Assembly (NCBI RefSeq): GCF_944383115.1
Contig: NZ_CALWOJ010000001.1
Location: 1 to 64,000 of the forward strand
Origin: an uncultured Flavonifractor sp.
Lineage (GTDB): Bacteria; Bacillota; Clostridia; Oscillospirales; Oscillospiraceae
DNA: 64,000 nt
Direction of reading: 5' to 3'
Position 1 is the stretch's first letter; each line of letters opens with the position of its first letter. Positions 19,454 through 28,803 of the stretch are shown piece after piece. Below the pieces are notes generated by a model. It was not told the origin of the DNA. It worked only from the letters and a program-made list of their open reading frames with translations, and ran no database searches. Both the position numbers and the translations under genes were made by a program.

Positions 19454-20011
19454 TCACATCCTGTTGCCGACGGTACGGTGATAGAGGGTGAGTTTGATCT
19501 TGCCGTAGCGGTACTCCCGGCCCTTCTCGTAGGGGCCCTCCAGCTCCGGCAGCACCGCCTGGGCGTCGCTTTCGCAGACTATTATACCATTTTCCGTCAT
19601 GATGTCAATCTTGGCGATAGCCGCCAGGGCCTTCTCCAGCATTCCCGTGCCGTAGGGCGGATCCAGGAACGCCAGGTCGAATTTCTCCCGGCAGCCGGTG
19701 AGAAAGGCCAGGTAGTCCCCCTGGATCACTTTGGCGCTGTCCGCCAGTTTGGTGTGGGCCAGATTCTCCCGCACCACCGCGGCAGCCTCCCGCCGCAGAT
19801 CCACGAAGGTGCAGAAGGCCGCCCCCCGGGACAGGGCCTCGATGCCCATCTGGCCGGTGCCGGCAAACAGATCCAGCACCTGCCGGCCCTCAATGTCAAA
19901 CTGGACGATATTGAACACCGATTCCTTCACCTTGTCGGTGGTGGGCCGGGTCTCCAGGCCGGGCAGCTCCTTCAGCTTGCGGCCCCGGGCAATTCCGGTG
20001 ATCACTCTCAT
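19454..20011 (-). CDS. rsmD: 16S rRNA (guanine-966 N2) methyltransferase RsmD
   Basis: Methylates G966 of 16S rRNA using SAM. 185 residues. It starts MRVITGIARGRKLKELPG, with RPTTDKVKESVFNI near 22, the SAM motif VLDLFAGTGQMGIEALSRGA near 45, and the catalytic DPPY (FLDPPYGTGML) near 115. Its start overlaps the uvrC stop by four bases (ATGA), so translation is coupled. Confidence 0.95.
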   Translation of the reverse strand: MRVITGIARGRKLKELPGLETRPTTDKVKESVFNIVQFDIEGRQVLDLFAGTGQMGIEALSRGAAFCTFVDLRREAAAVVRENLAHTKLADSAKVIQGDYLAFLTGCREKFDLAFLDPPYGTGMLEKALAAIAKIDIMTENGIIVCESDAQAVLPELEGPYEKGREYRYGKIKLTLYHRTVGNRM

Positions 20012-21846
20012 GTGCTTCCCTCCCCTTTCGGATGAAAATAGTCAAATACCGCCTGGGCGGCGTTCTTAGGCACCACCTCTGCCAGCTGGGCCTGGGTGGC
20101 TTCCTTGATCTTCTTGATGCTTTTAAAGTGCTTGAGCAGGTCGCTTCGCCGCTTCTCCCCCACGCCGGGGATCTGGTCCAGCACCGAGGCCCGTACCCGC
20201 TGGTTCTGCTGCTGGCGGTGGAACTCGATGGCAAAGCGGTGGGTCTCCTCCTGGATCTGGCCGATGAGGGAGAAGATAGCCTGGTTGCCCTGGATGCCGA
20301 TCTCCTTCCCCTCCGGCGTCACCAGAGCCCGGGTGCGGTGCCGGTCATCCTTCACCATGCCGAAAACGGGGATGGACAGCCCCAGCTCCTCCAGCACCTT
20401 CACCGCCACATTGGCGTGATTGACGCCGCCGTCAATGAGCAGCAGGTCGGGCTTGTCCGCGAATTTCTCGTCCCCCTCCAGGTAGCGTTTGAACCGCCGT
20501 GTCAGCACCTGTTCCATGGAGGCGTAGTCGTCGGGGCCGTCCATGTCCTTCAGCTTGAAGTGGCGGTAATCCCGCTTTAAGGGCCGGGCGTTTACATACA
20601 CCACCATGGAGGCCACGATGTCGTCGGCTCCCTGGTTGGAGATGTCGTAGGACTCGATGCGGCGGGGCGGCTCCTCCAGGTCCAGCATCTTCCCCAACAG
20701 CTCCATCAGCTTGCTCTGCCGTTCCTCCCGGGTGGTCCAGCGCTCCACTTCCTCCACCGCGTTCTTGTTTGCCAGGCGGATCAGGTCCATCTTGGCTCCC
20801 CGCTGAGGGGTGACCAGCTCCACCTTCCGCCCCGCGTCCTCGGACAGCATCCGCATCAGCGGCACCTCGTCCTCTAGCTCACAGGGCAGCAGGATCTGCC
20901 GGGGCAAGTTCCCCCGGCCTCCATAGTATTGCCGCACCAGGGCGGACAAAATGTCCGCAATTTCCTCCTCCATGGGGGTGTCGATCAGATCCCAGTCCTT
21001 GGCGGCCAGCTCGCCCTCCACAAAGTGGAGGACCACAAAGCAGCTCTTGGTGGTCTCCCCCTTGTGGAAGCCCACCACATCGGTGTCGGCCAGAGAGCCG
21101 GCCACCACCTTCTGCCGCTTGCCCAGCAGTTCAATGGCTTTGTAGCGATCCCGCAGCTCGGCGGCCTTCTCAAACCGCAGCTCCTCCGCGGCCAGCTCCA
21201 TCTCTTCCTTCAGCTCATCCCCCACCTCCTGGAACTTGCCCTCCAGCAGGCGGACAGCCTGGTCGATGGCCTCCCGGTAGCGGCTCTGGTCCATGTCCTT
21301 CCGGCAGTAGCCGTCGCACTGGCCCATGTGGTAGTTGAGGCAGGGCCGCTCCCTGCCGATGTCCCGGGGGAACTTTTTATTACAGGAGGGCAGCTTCAGA
21401 GCCACCCGCAGGGCGTCGATGATGTTCTGAGTGTTGCCCCGGCTGCCGTAGGGACCGAAGTACCGGGCCCCGTCCTCCGCCGCCTTGTTGGCCAGGGAGA
21501 ACTTGGGATACTCCTCCTTCACCGTCAGGCGGATGTAGGGGTAGCCCTTGTCGTCTTTCAGCAGGATGTTGTACCGGGGCTGGTGGCGCTTGATGAGGGA
21601 GTTCTCCAGCACCAGGGCCTCAAACTCCGAGTCGGCCACAATGACGTCAAAGTGGTCGATCTGGCTCACCATGGCCCGGGTCTTTTCGGTGTGGGAGGCC
21701 AGGTTGGCAAAGTATTGGCTCACCCGGTTTTTCAGGGCCTTGGCCTTGCCCACATAAATGACCACATTTTTGGCGTCCTGCATGATATACACGCCCGGCT
21801 TCAGCGGCAGGGCATGAGCTTTCTCTTTTAATTCGTCGAAGGTCAT
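20008..21846 (-). CDS. uvrC: Excinuclease ABC subunit C
   Basis: Makes the two incisions of nucleotide excision repair after UvrA/UvrB loading. 612 residues, family length. Order: GIY-YIG domain (LPLKPGVYIMQD, VIYVGKAKALKNRVSQYF), the cysteine cluster (CLNYHMGQCDGYC near 165), UVR motif (ELKEEMELAAEELRFEKAAELRD near 205), the RNase H-like UvrC domain (RRIESYDISNQGADDIVASMVV; LLIDGGVNH) and a C-terminal helix-hairpin-helix (LDQIPGVGEKRRSDLLKHF). The open frame continues 85 codons upstream through a terminator, so the ATG at 21846 was chosen although its GGGAGG is 15 bases away. It has no clear own promoter and may depend on readthrough from the HPr side. Confidence 0.95.
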   Translation of the reverse strand: MTFDELKEKAHALPLKPGVYIMQDAKNVVIYVGKAKALKNRVSQYFANLASHTEKTRAMVSQIDHFDVIVADSEFEALVLENSLIKRHQPRYNILLKDDKGYPYIRLTVKEEYPKFSLANKAAEDGARYFGPYGSRGNTQNIIDALRVALKLPSCNKKFPRDIGRERPCLNYHMGQCDGYCRKDMDQSRYREAIDQAVRLLEGKFQEVGDELKEEMELAAEELRFEKAAELRDRYKAIELLGKRQKVVAGSLADTDVVGFHKGETTKSCFVVLHFVEGELAAKDWDLIDTPMEEEIADILSALVRQYYGGRGNLPRQILLPCELEDEVPLMRMLSEDAGRKVELVTPQRGAKMDLIRLANKNAVEEVERWTTREERQSKLMELLGKMLDLEEPPRRIESYDISNQGADDIVASMVVYVNARPLKRDYRHFKLKDMDGPDDYASMEQVLTRRFKRYLEGDEKFADKPDLLLIDGGVNHANVAVKVLEELGLSIPVFGMVKDDRHRTRALVTPEGKEIGIQGNQAIFSLIGQIQEETHRFAIEFHRQQQNQRVRASVLDQIPGVGEKRRSDLLKHFKSIKKIKEATQAQLAEVVPKNAAQAVFDYFHPKGEGST

Positions 21847-21890
21847 AGAATTGGAACACGCCCTCCCTTCCGCCAAATGCGCATGGGTCA

Positions 21891-21919
21891 AAAAAAGCGC
21901 CGCAATGCGGCGCTTTTTT
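21891..21919. terminator. Terminator after HPr gene
   Basis: Perfect 13-bp stem with a three-base loop (AAAAAAGCGCCGC, AAT, GCGGCGCTTTTTT), giving T-runs in both directions. It ends the ptsH transcript. Confidence 0.92.
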
Positions 21920-21935
21920 CTCTCGCTTTGGTCGC

Positions 21936-22199
21936 TTACTCGGAGAAATTGGAGGAGATCAGCTCGATGAGAGCCTCCACCGCTTCCTTCTCGTCGGGGC
22001 CGTCTGCAATGAGGTTGATGGAAGTCCCCTTGACGATCCCCAGAGAAAGCACACCCAGCAGGCTCTTGGCGTTGACTCTCCGCTCGTCCTTCTCCACCCA
22101 AATGGAACTCTTGAACTCATTGGCCTTCTGGATGAAGAACGTAGCCGGTCTGGCATGCAGGCCGACCTGGTTGTTCACAACTGCCTCTTTCATATACAT
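21936..22199 (-). CDS. ptsH: HPr phosphocarrier protein
   Basis: Phosphocarrier of the sugar phosphotransferase system, and corepressor for catabolite control when phosphorylated on serine. 87 residues. GLHARPATFF carries the active-site histidine at position 15, which separates HPr from Crh (Gln there). KSLLGVLSLGI carries the regulatory serine near 46. The start at 22199 has a GGGGGG-type site; a second ATG lies two codons in. Single-gene transcript with its own promoter and terminator, not linked to a ptsI gene here. Confidence 0.94.
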   Translation of the reverse strand: MYMKEAVVNNQVGLHARPATFFIQKANEFKSSIWVEKDERRVNAKSLLGVLSLGIVKGTSINLIADGPDEKEAVEALIELISSNFSE

Positions 22200-22239
22200 A
22201 GCGTTTCCCCCCAAGATGCATTCGCATACTTCGTATAAT

Positions 22240-22268
22240 AGGATAGCAAATTTATCCCAAACCGTCAA
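22240..22268 (-). promoter_or_regulatory. Sigma-A promoter of ptsH
   Basis: Minus strand TTGACG (22263-22268), 17-base spacer, TATCCT (22240-22245). A TATTAT five bases further on is an alternative -10 with too long a spacer. Confidence 0.65.
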
Positions 22269-22353
22269 TGACAAAATGCACAAAATCCGTGCAAGAATCT
22301 GTTTTGAATGACGAACCGCCCGGTATTCTTTTCAATTCGGAACATATGCTCCA

Positions 22354-24726
22354 TCACCGCAGCTCGGCAATGGTCACGCCGTCTTCTCCTTCGCCGTAGC
22401 GGCCGGGCCGGAAGGATTTCACATAGCGGCTGCGCTTGAGATGCTCCCGCACCGCCTTGCGCACCGCGCCGGTACCCTTGCCGTGGATGATACGCACCTC
22501 GTTCAGCTTGCCCAGCACCGCGTTGTCCAAAAACAGGTCCAGCGCGCCGATGGCCTCGTCGGTCATCATGCCCCGCAGATCCACTTCGGGGGAGGCGCCC
22601 AGGGAGCGCAGCTTATGCTCGGCCCGGGCCACCACCTTTTTGGCGGCCTTGATGCTCTCACCTTCCACCACCCGGACCTCGTCCTGCTTGGCGGTGATCT
22701 TCAAAATCCCCGCCTGGAGCTGGAGGGAGCCGTCCTTGTTCACCTCAAGCACCGTAGCCTGGGTGCCCATCTTCACCAGCTCCACCGTGTCCCCCTTCTG
22801 GGCGGGACGGGTGGGCGGCGGCACGGGAGCCTCCGGCCGCCGGCCCAGCTTGCCCTCGGCTTCGTTGAGGCGGTGGCGCAGGCCCGCCCGCTCCTCATTG
22901 ATGGTCTGCCAGTCCTCTTCCTTCCGCTGGCGGCGGCGCATGTCGTTGAGTTCCTTGAACACCTGGTCGGCGGTGTCCCTGGCCTCGTCCAGAATGGCCC
23001 GGGCCTCCGCCTGGGCCTTCTCCACCGCCTTCCGGCGCTGGGCCTCCATCTGGGCCTTGTACTCCCGGGAGACCTTGGCGGTCTCCTCCATCTCCCGGCG
23101 GAGTTGGGCGGCGGCCTGCTTCTCCCGCTCCATCTCCTGACGCTGCTCGTCCAGCTTGGTCAGCACATCCTCAAAGCGCACGTTCTCCGCGTCAATGCGC
23201 TCGGCAGCCTTCTGGATGATCTCCTTGGGCAGACCCAGCCGCTGGGAGATGGCGAAGGCGTTGGACTTGCCAGGGATACCGATGAGCAGCCGATAGGTAG
23301 GGGCCAGGGAGTCCACGTCGAACTCGCAGGAGGCGTTCTCCACCCCCGGGGTAGTCATGGCGTACACCTTCAGCTCGGCGTAGTGGGTGGTGGCGGCCAC
23401 CAGGGCCCCCATCTCCCGGGCGGACTCGATGATGGCGGCGGCCAGAGCCGCGCCCTCGATGGGGTCGGTACCCGCACCCAGCTCGTCGAAAAGGATGAGG
23501 GTGCGGTGGTCCGCCTCCTTTAAGATCCCCACAATGTTCACCATGTGGGAGGAAAATGTGGACAAGTTCTGGGCAATGGACTGCTCGTCGCCAATGTCGG
23601 ACAGCACCCGCTCAAAGACTTTGACACAGCTGCCGTCCCCCACGGGGATGTGGAGGCCGCACTGGGCCATCAGGGTCAAGAGGCCGATGGTCTTAAGGGT
23701 GACCGTCTTGCCGCCGGTGTTGGGGCCGGTGATCACCAGGGTGTCGAAGTTCTCCCCCAGCATCAGGTCATTGGCCACCGCCTTGTTGGGGTCCAGCAGG
23801 GGGTGGCGGGCCTTCCGCAGGTAGAGGCCCTCCTCCGACAGCCGGGGGGCGGCTCCCCGCATCCGGTAGGCCAGCCTGGCCTTGGCAAAGATCACGTCCA
23901 GCAGGATGAGCAGGTCGTAGTCCTGGCTGATGTCCTCCTTGTACTGGGCGCACTGGGCGGACAGCTCCGCCAGGATGCGCTCGATCTCCTTCTCCTCCTT
24001 GGCCTGCAATTCCCGCAGCTCGTTGTTGGCCTTCACCACCCCCATAGGCTCGATGAAGAAGGTGGAGCCGGAGGAGGACACGTCGTGGACCAGACCGGGC
24101 ACGTCGTTTTTGTGTTCCGACTTCACCGGCACCACATAGCGGTCATTGCGCTGGGTGATGATGGACTCCTGGAGGTACTTGGACTGGTTGGAGGAGATCA
24201 GCTTGTTCAGGATGTCCCGCACCTTGGAGGCGGTGGCCCGGATGTGCCGCCGGATGGCGGCCAGCTCCGGGCTGGCGGCGTCGGCGATCTCGTCCTCCCC
24301 TACGATGGCCCCGGTGATACGCTCCTCCAGGAACCGGTTGGAGGTGAGGGAGCGGAACAGGTGGTCGATGCAGGTCTTGCTCTGATCCCCCTCCCCCTGT
24401 CCGTACTCCCTGGCGGAGCGGGCGGAGCGCAGTACGGCGGCGATGTCCAGCAGCTCCCGGGTGTTGAGGGCGCCTCCCATATCCGCCCGCTGGAGGGAGG
24501 CCCGAACGGGCCGTACTCCGGAGAAGGAGGGGGATCCCCGCAGGGCGGTCATATTCACCGCGGCGGTGGTCTCGTCCAGAGCCCGCCCCACGTCGTCGGC
24601 ATCGGTCAGGGGCCGCAGGGCCAGGCAACGCTCCTTGCCCTCCTCGGTCACCGCCTGCTCGGCCAGCTTCTCCAGCACCCGGGGCAGCTCCAGAGTCTGA
24701 ATGGATTTTTCAAATAAATCGGTCAT
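22354..24726 (-). CDS. mutS2: Endonuclease MutS2 (Smr domain)
   Basis: MutS-family ATPase that in Firmicutes acts on recombination intermediates and rescues collided ribosomes, rather than in mismatch repair. 790 residues. The N-terminal MutS core leads to Walker A GPNTGGKTVTLKT near 335 and Walker B LILFDELGAGTDPIEGAAL near 410. A long coiled-coil linker (about 520-640) and a KOW-like patch follow. The C-terminal Smr nuclease domain has DLRGMMTDEAI and the HGKGTGAVR motif near 755. No MutS-I mismatch domain is present. The ATG at 24726 has GGAG six bases upstream. Last gene of the yqfC-to-mutS2 series. Confidence 0.95.
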   Translation of the reverse strand: MTDLFEKSIQTLELPRVLEKLAEQAVTEEGKERCLALRPLTDADDVGRALDETTAAVNMTALRGSPSFSGVRPVRASLQRADMGGALNTRELLDIAAVLRSARSAREYGQGEGDQSKTCIDHLFRSLTSNRFLEERITGAIVGEDEIADAASPELAAIRRHIRATASKVRDILNKLISSNQSKYLQESIITQRNDRYVVPVKSEHKNDVPGLVHDVSSSGSTFFIEPMGVVKANNELRELQAKEEKEIERILAELSAQCAQYKEDISQDYDLLILLDVIFAKARLAYRMRGAAPRLSEEGLYLRKARHPLLDPNKAVANDLMLGENFDTLVITGPNTGGKTVTLKTIGLLTLMAQCGLHIPVGDGSCVKVFERVLSDIGDEQSIAQNLSTFSSHMVNIVGILKEADHRTLILFDELGAGTDPIEGAALAAAIIESAREMGALVAATTHYAELKVYAMTTPGVENASCEFDVDSLAPTYRLLIGIPGKSNAFAISQRLGLPKEIIQKAAERIDAENVRFEDVLTKLDEQRQEMEREKQAAAQLRREMEETAKVSREYKAQMEAQRRKAVEKAQAEARAILDEARDTADQVFKELNDMRRRQRKEEDWQTINEERAGLRHRLNEAEGKLGRRPEAPVPPPTRPAQKGDTVELVKMGTQATVLEVNKDGSLQLQAGILKITAKQDEVRVVEGESIKAAKKVVARAEHKLRSLGASPEVDLRGMMTDEAIGALDLFLDNAVLGKLNEVRIIHGKGTGAVRKAVREHLKRSRYVKSFRPGRYGEGEDGVTIAELR

Positions 24727-24762
24727 ACGGTTCTCCAAATTATCGGTTTCCTATCAACGGGA

Positions 24763-24793
24763 TGTAGGGGCCGATGCCCTCATGGGCCCGGCC
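24763..24793. repeat. REP-like hairpin (copy 2)
   Basis: GTAGGGGCCGATGCCC followed by TCAT and GGGCCCGGCC: an imperfect stem in the gap between phzF and mutS2. It shares the GTAGGGGC head with the copies at 9716 and 31332. Confidence 0.5.
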
Positions 24794-25657
24794 TTATCCC
24801 ATCAGTTCACATTTCAGGGTGATGAGAGCCCGGCCTCCCACCCGCACCTTCACACCACCGTTGTCCTCGGTGATGCGGCTCAGGATCTCGGAGGGCTTGC
24901 CCATCTTCTCCCCCTGGACAAACCGGTTGTCCGCCCCGGCCTGGATGAGCCCCCGGCGGAACAGGTAGTAGGTCAGCGCCCCGTTGGAGGTGCCGGTGGC
25001 CGCCTCCTCCGGGATGGCGTACAGGGGGGCGAAGTTGCGGCAGTGGGCGGCGGCGTCCGGGGTATGGGGGCAGAACATATGCACCCCCACCACCTGGTAA
25101 TGCTCCGACAGGCGGGTGACCTCCCCCTCGTTCTGCACCGCCCTGTCCAAAGTTTCCAGGTCGCGCACCGGCAGCAAAATATCCATCAGGCCGGTACTCA
25201 CCGCCTGGGGCTCCAGTCCCTCCGGCCGGTCGGCCAGAGACAGGCCATAGGCAGCGTAGATCGCCTGCTGCTCCTCCTCCGGGAAGGTGGGGCCATCGGT
25301 GGGAGGCGCCATGTCCATCCACACCGCGTCCGCCCCCACCCCGATCTCCAGGTCTCCGGAGCGGGTATGGAGGGCGTAATCTCCGGGGACAATGGCCCCG
25401 GTATCCCGCAGGACGGTAAAGGCGGCAATGGTGGCGTGGCCGCACAGGTCCACCTCCTCGGCGGGGGTGAAGTAGCGGATATGGAAGGCCTTGTCCCCGG
25501 TCCTGCGGACGAAGGCGGTCTCGGAGTGCTTCAGTTCCCCGGCCAGGGCGCGCATCAGCCCTTCCTCCGGGAAGTCCCCCTCCCCCAGGAGGGCCACGCC
25601 GGCTTGGTTGCCGGAAAAACGCACGGTGGTAAAGGCGTCTGCCACATAAAGTTCCAT
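24794..25657 (-). CDS. PhzF-family isomerase/epimerase
   Basis: 287 residues, full length for the PhzF fold (two diaminopimelate-epimerase-like halves). Signatures: YVADAFTTVRFSGNQAGVAL at the start, KHSETAFV with the putative catalytic Glu near 45, FTPAEEVDLCGHATIAAF near 65, and AATGTSNGALTYYL near 235. Family members isomerise small metabolites; the substrate here cannot be predicted. The ATG follows the recO stop by one base with its ribosome site inside recO. Its place in a repair/ribosome operon is probably one of convenience. Confidence 0.88.
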   Translation of the reverse strand: MELYVADAFTTVRFSGNQAGVALLGEGDFPEEGLMRALAGELKHSETAFVRRTGDKAFHIRYFTPAEEVDLCGHATIAAFTVLRDTGAIVPGDYALHTRSGDLEIGVGADAVWMDMAPPTDGPTFPEEEQQAIYAAYGLSLADRPEGLEPQAVSTGLMDILLPVRDLETLDRAVQNEGEVTRLSEHYQVVGVHMFCPHTPDAAAHCRNFAPLYAIPEEAATGTSNGALTYYLFRRGLIQAGADNRFVQGEKMGKPSEILSRITEDNGGVKVRVGGRALITLKCELMG

Positions 25658-25658
25658 G

Positions 25659-26414
25659 TTACATCCCCGCTTTCAGTGTTTTGTAAAAATCCAGCGTGCC
25701 AAATCCCCGGTCCAGCTGGGTACAGAGGAAGCCCTCGCACACCCTGGCCAGGCAGTCCAGCCCTCCTTGATCCAGTTGGAAGGAAAACAGCCGCTTGGGA
25801 TCGCCGTAGAGAATGTGCCGCAGGGCGGCCAGCGCCCCCTCCGTCAGGGGCAGGGATGGGCCTTCCCCCACCTCGCTCTTGCAGGCGGCGCAGTGGAGGA
25901 CGCCCTCCGCCAGATGCAGCATAGGCTGTTCCGGGTCCGGCCTGCCGCACACCGCGCAGGCGTCGGCCAACGGCTCGTACCCCTCCAGGCACATGAGTTT
26001 CATCTCGTAGGCCGCCTTCACCAGAGCCTGGGGCTTGTTCAGCTTGTCCAGGGCGTGGAGGCTGTTGAGAATGAGGGACATGGCGGCGGGATCGGGCCGT
26101 CCCTCCACCGACACTACCTCCATCACCTCGGCAAAGTAGGAGCCCAGGGCCAGCAGCTCCACGTCGGATTTCAGGTGCCAGAACTGTCGGATGGACTCTC
26201 CCTCGTTGAGGGTATAGCGGTCCTGATAGGCGAAAAGGGTCATGTCGGAATAGACCAGCAGCTGAGCCACCGCCGCAAGGGGACTGCTTTTCCGCCGGCA
26301 GCCTCTGGCCTTCACGGTGCGCTTGCCCCCCTCGGCGGTGAGGACGGTGAGGATCTTGTCGGCCTCCTTGTAGTTGACCTCCCGCAGCACCAGGCCCTGT
26401 GTGGCGATGTGCAT
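25659..26414 (-). CDS. recO: DNA repair protein RecO
   Basis: Recombination mediator that works with RecR/RecF to load RecA. 251 residues: N-terminal OB fold (TQGLVLREVNYKEADKILTVLT), helical middle, and a zinc site made of CAVCGRPDPE and CAAC near 155-180. One base separates the era stop from its ATG at 26414, indicating coupling. Confidence 0.93.
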   Translation of the reverse strand: MHIATQGLVLREVNYKEADKILTVLTAEGGKRTVKARGCRRKSSPLAAVAQLLVYSDMTLFAYQDRYTLNEGESIRQFWHLKSDVELLALGSYFAEVMEVVSVEGRPDPAAMSLILNSLHALDKLNKPQALVKAAYEMKLMCLEGYEPLADACAVCGRPDPEQPMLHLAEGVLHCAACKSEVGEGPSLPLTEGALAALRHILYGDPKRLFSFQLDQGGLDCLARVCEGFLCTQLDRGFGTLDFYKTLKAGM

Positions 26415-26415
26415 C

Positions 26416-27309
26416 TTACTCGTCCCGGTAGCCGAAGTTGTGGATGAGATTCAGGTTGTCCCGCCAGCCCTCCTTGACCTTCACCCAGGTCTGGAGGAAC
26501 ACCTTGGTGCCCATAAAGGCCTCAATGTCGGTGCGGGCCAGGGTGGAGATCTTCTTGAGCATGGCGCCCCCCTTGCCGATAATGATGCCCTTGTGGCTGG
26601 CCTTCTCGCAGTAGATGGTGGCGTCCAGGTCGATGATCTCGTTGTCCCGCTCGGAGAAGCGGGTGATCTCCACGGCGGTGCCGTGGGGGATCTCCTTGTC
26701 CAGGCAGAGCAGCAGCTTCTCCCGGATGATCTCGGCGCACACCTGCCGCTCGGGCTGGTCGGTAACCATGTCGTCGGGGAAGAGCTGGGGGCCTTCGGGC
26801 AGAAATTCCGCCAGCAGGTCCAGCAGCTCGTTCACGCCCTCATTCTGCTTGGCGGAGATGGGCAGGATGGCGTTGAAGTCGTGGGCCTGGCCGTAGGTCT
26901 GCATGACCGCCAGCAGGGCCTCCTTCTCCACCGTGTCCATCTTGTTGATGACCAGGATGGAGGGCACGCCCAGCTGCTTGATGCGGGCGATCAGCTCGGC
27001 CTCAGGGCCGCCAATGTGGGGAATGGGCTCCACTAGCAGCAGGATGGCGTCCACGTCGGCCACGCTCTCCTTGACCACCTTCACCATGTAGTCGCCCAGC
27101 CGGGTGCGGGCCTTGTGGAGGCCGGGGGTGTCCAGGAACACATACTGACATTCCCCCCGGTTGACCACCGCGCTGATGCGGTTGCGGGTGGTCTGGGGCT
27201 TGTTGGAGACGATGGCGATCTTTTCGCCCACCAGGGCGTTGGTTAGGGTGGACTTGCCCACGTTGGGCCGGCCCACAATGCTGATCATTCCGGATTTTTT
27301 GATTTCCAT
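26416..27309 (-). CDS. era: GTPase Era
   Basis: Essential Ras-like GTPase for 30S subunit assembly that binds the 3' end of 16S rRNA. 297 residues. G1 GRPNVGKSTL, G2 QTTRNRI, G3 DTPGLHKA, G4 NKMD, then a C-terminal KH domain (EKASHKGIIIGKGGAMLKKI, with the GxxG loop GKGG) and the end LNLIHNFGYRDE. GAGG precedes the ATG at 27309. In B. subtilis dgkA and cdd separate ybeY from era; here they are absent. Confidence 0.96.
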   Translation of the reverse strand: MEIKKSGMISIVGRPNVGKSTLTNALVGEKIAIVSNKPQTTRNRISAVVNRGECQYVFLDTPGLHKARTRLGDYMVKVVKESVADVDAILLLVEPIPHIGGPEAELIARIKQLGVPSILVINKMDTVEKEALLAVMQTYGQAHDFNAILPISAKQNEGVNELLDLLAEFLPEGPQLFPDDMVTDQPERQVCAEIIREKLLLCLDKEIPHGTAVEITRFSERDNEIIDLDATIYCEKASHKGIIIGKGGAMLKKISTLARTDIEAFMGTKVFLQTWVKVKEGWRDNLNLIHNFGYRDE

Positions 27310-27343
27310 AGGTGATCCTCAACTTTCTTGAGCTTTTACTTGT

Positions 27344-27829
27344 TTAATTGCGGCCAATACCCAGTTTCCCCAGGATGGCTTCCTCACGTTCTCTCATCTG
27401 GCGCTTCTGCGGGCCCTCGTCCATATGGTCGTACCCCAGCAGGTGGAGTACCGAGTGGACGGCCAGATAGGCCGCCTCCCGGCGGGCGCCGTGACCGTAC
27501 TCCTCCCCCTGGGCCTTTGCCCGTTCCAGGGAGAGTACCATATCCCCCAGAGGCACCAGGCCGGTGCCGGGATCGGCGTCCTCCCCGGCGGGATGTTCTC
27601 CGGGCTGGAGGTCGAACATGGGGAAGGAGAGTACGTCGGTGGGCCTGTCCACCCCTCGCTGCTCCAGATTGATCTGGTGGATACCCTCGTCGTCGGTGAA
27701 CAGCACGTCCACCTCGCAGGGTACATCCACCCCCTCGGCCTCCAGGGCGGCGGGGATCACCTGCCGCAGCAGGTCGGCGTACTCCTCCGCCCCGTCCACC
27801 TCGGTCTCAATGATGATCTCGTGGTTCAT
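27344..27829 (-). CDS. ybeY: Endoribonuclease YbeY
   Basis: Zinc-dependent endoribonuclease involved in 16S 3' end maturation and ribosome quality control. 161 residues. The zinc site HSVLHLLGYDH near 125 and the preceding TDVLSFPM near 70 are the family marks. The ATG overlaps the phoH stop by four bases (ATGA). Confidence 0.95.
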   Translation of the reverse strand: MNHEIIIETEVDGAEEYADLLRQVIPAALEAEGVDVPCEVDVLFTDDEGIHQINLEQRGVDRPTDVLSFPMFDLQPGEHPAGEDADPGTGLVPLGDMVLSLERAKAQGEEYGHGARREAAYLAVHSVLHLLGYDHMDEGPQKRQMREREEAILGKLGIGRN

Positions 27830-28803
27830 GCTTTTTTCTCCTTCTTGGCCCGGCGGTTCTCGTCGGCCTCGTAGGCCTTGATGATCCGCTGGACAATGAC
27901 GTGGCGCACCACGTCGGACTCGTTCAGGCGGCAGATGGCGATATCCTCCACCCCGTCCAGCACCCGCATGGCCTCCTTCAGGCCGGACACGGTGTCACGG
28001 GGCAGGTCGATCTGGGTGATATCGCCGGTGATGACGATCTTGGAACCGAACCCCAGGCGGGTCAAAAACATCTTCATCTGCTCCCGGCTGGTGTTCTGGG
28101 CCTCGTCCAGGATGATGAAGGAGTCGTCCAGGGTACGGCCTCTCATATAGGCCAGGGGGGCCACCTCGATGTTGCCCCGCTCCAGGTACTTCTGGTAGGT
28201 CTCAGGGCCCAGCATCTCAAAGAGGGCGTCGTACAGGGGGCGCAGGTAGGGGTCCACCTTGCTCTGCAAATCGCCGGGCAGGAAGCCCAGCCGCTCCCCC
28301 GCCTCCACGGCGGGCCGGGTGAGGATGATGCGGTTGACCTGCTTGTCCCGGAAAGCGGCCACGGCGGCGGCCACCGCCAGATAGGTCTTGCCGGTGCCCG
28401 CCGGGCCGATGCCCAATGTGATGGTATTTTTCTTGATGGCGTCCACATACCGCTTCTGGCCCAGGGTCTTGGCCTTGATTGGCTTGCCCTTGGCCGTGAC
28501 GCACAACACATCCCGGGCGATGTCGTTGATATGGGACTCGTTGCCCGCCTTCACCAGATTGATGATGTAGCGCACGTTCTGCTCGCTGATGGTCTCCTTC
28601 CGGGCGGCCAGGCCCAGCAGGCCCTCCACCGCCTTGACGGCGTACATCACGTTCTCCGCCTCGCCGGAGATCTTCAGCTGGTCGTCCCGGCTCACCACCG
28701 TCACGCCCAGCTCATGCTCCACCAGCTTGATATTCTCGTCAAAGGAACCAAAGACGTCTACGACATCTTCCATCCGCTCGATATTGATGGTCTGTTCTAT
28801 CAT
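27826..28803 (-). CDS. phoH: PhoH-like ATPase
   Basis: P-loop ATPase related to superfamily I helicases, probably acting on RNA together with YbeY. 325 residues: KH-like N-terminal part, Walker A GPAGTGKTYLAVAAAV near 130, TRPAVEAGERLGFLPG, Walker B FIILDEAQNTSREQMKMFL near 225, and GDITQIDLP. Starts inside the yqfD stop (ATGA overlap), so it is tied translationally to the sporulation gene upstream, the standard Firmicutes order. Confidence 0.95.
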   Translation of the reverse strand: MIEQTINIERMEDVVDVFGSFDENIKLVEHELGVTVVSRDDQLKISGEAENVMYAVKAVEGLLGLAARKETISEQNVRYIINLVKAGNESHINDIARDVLCVTAKGKPIKAKTLGQKRYVDAIKKNTITLGIGPAGTGKTYLAVAAAVAAFRDKQVNRIILTRPAVEAGERLGFLPGDLQSKVDPYLRPLYDALFEMLGPETYQKYLERGNIEVAPLAYMRGRTLDDSFIILDEAQNTSREQMKMFLTRLGFGSKIVITGDITQIDLPRDTVSGLKEAMRVLDGVEDIAICRLNESDVVRHVIVQRIIKAYEADENRRAKKEKKA

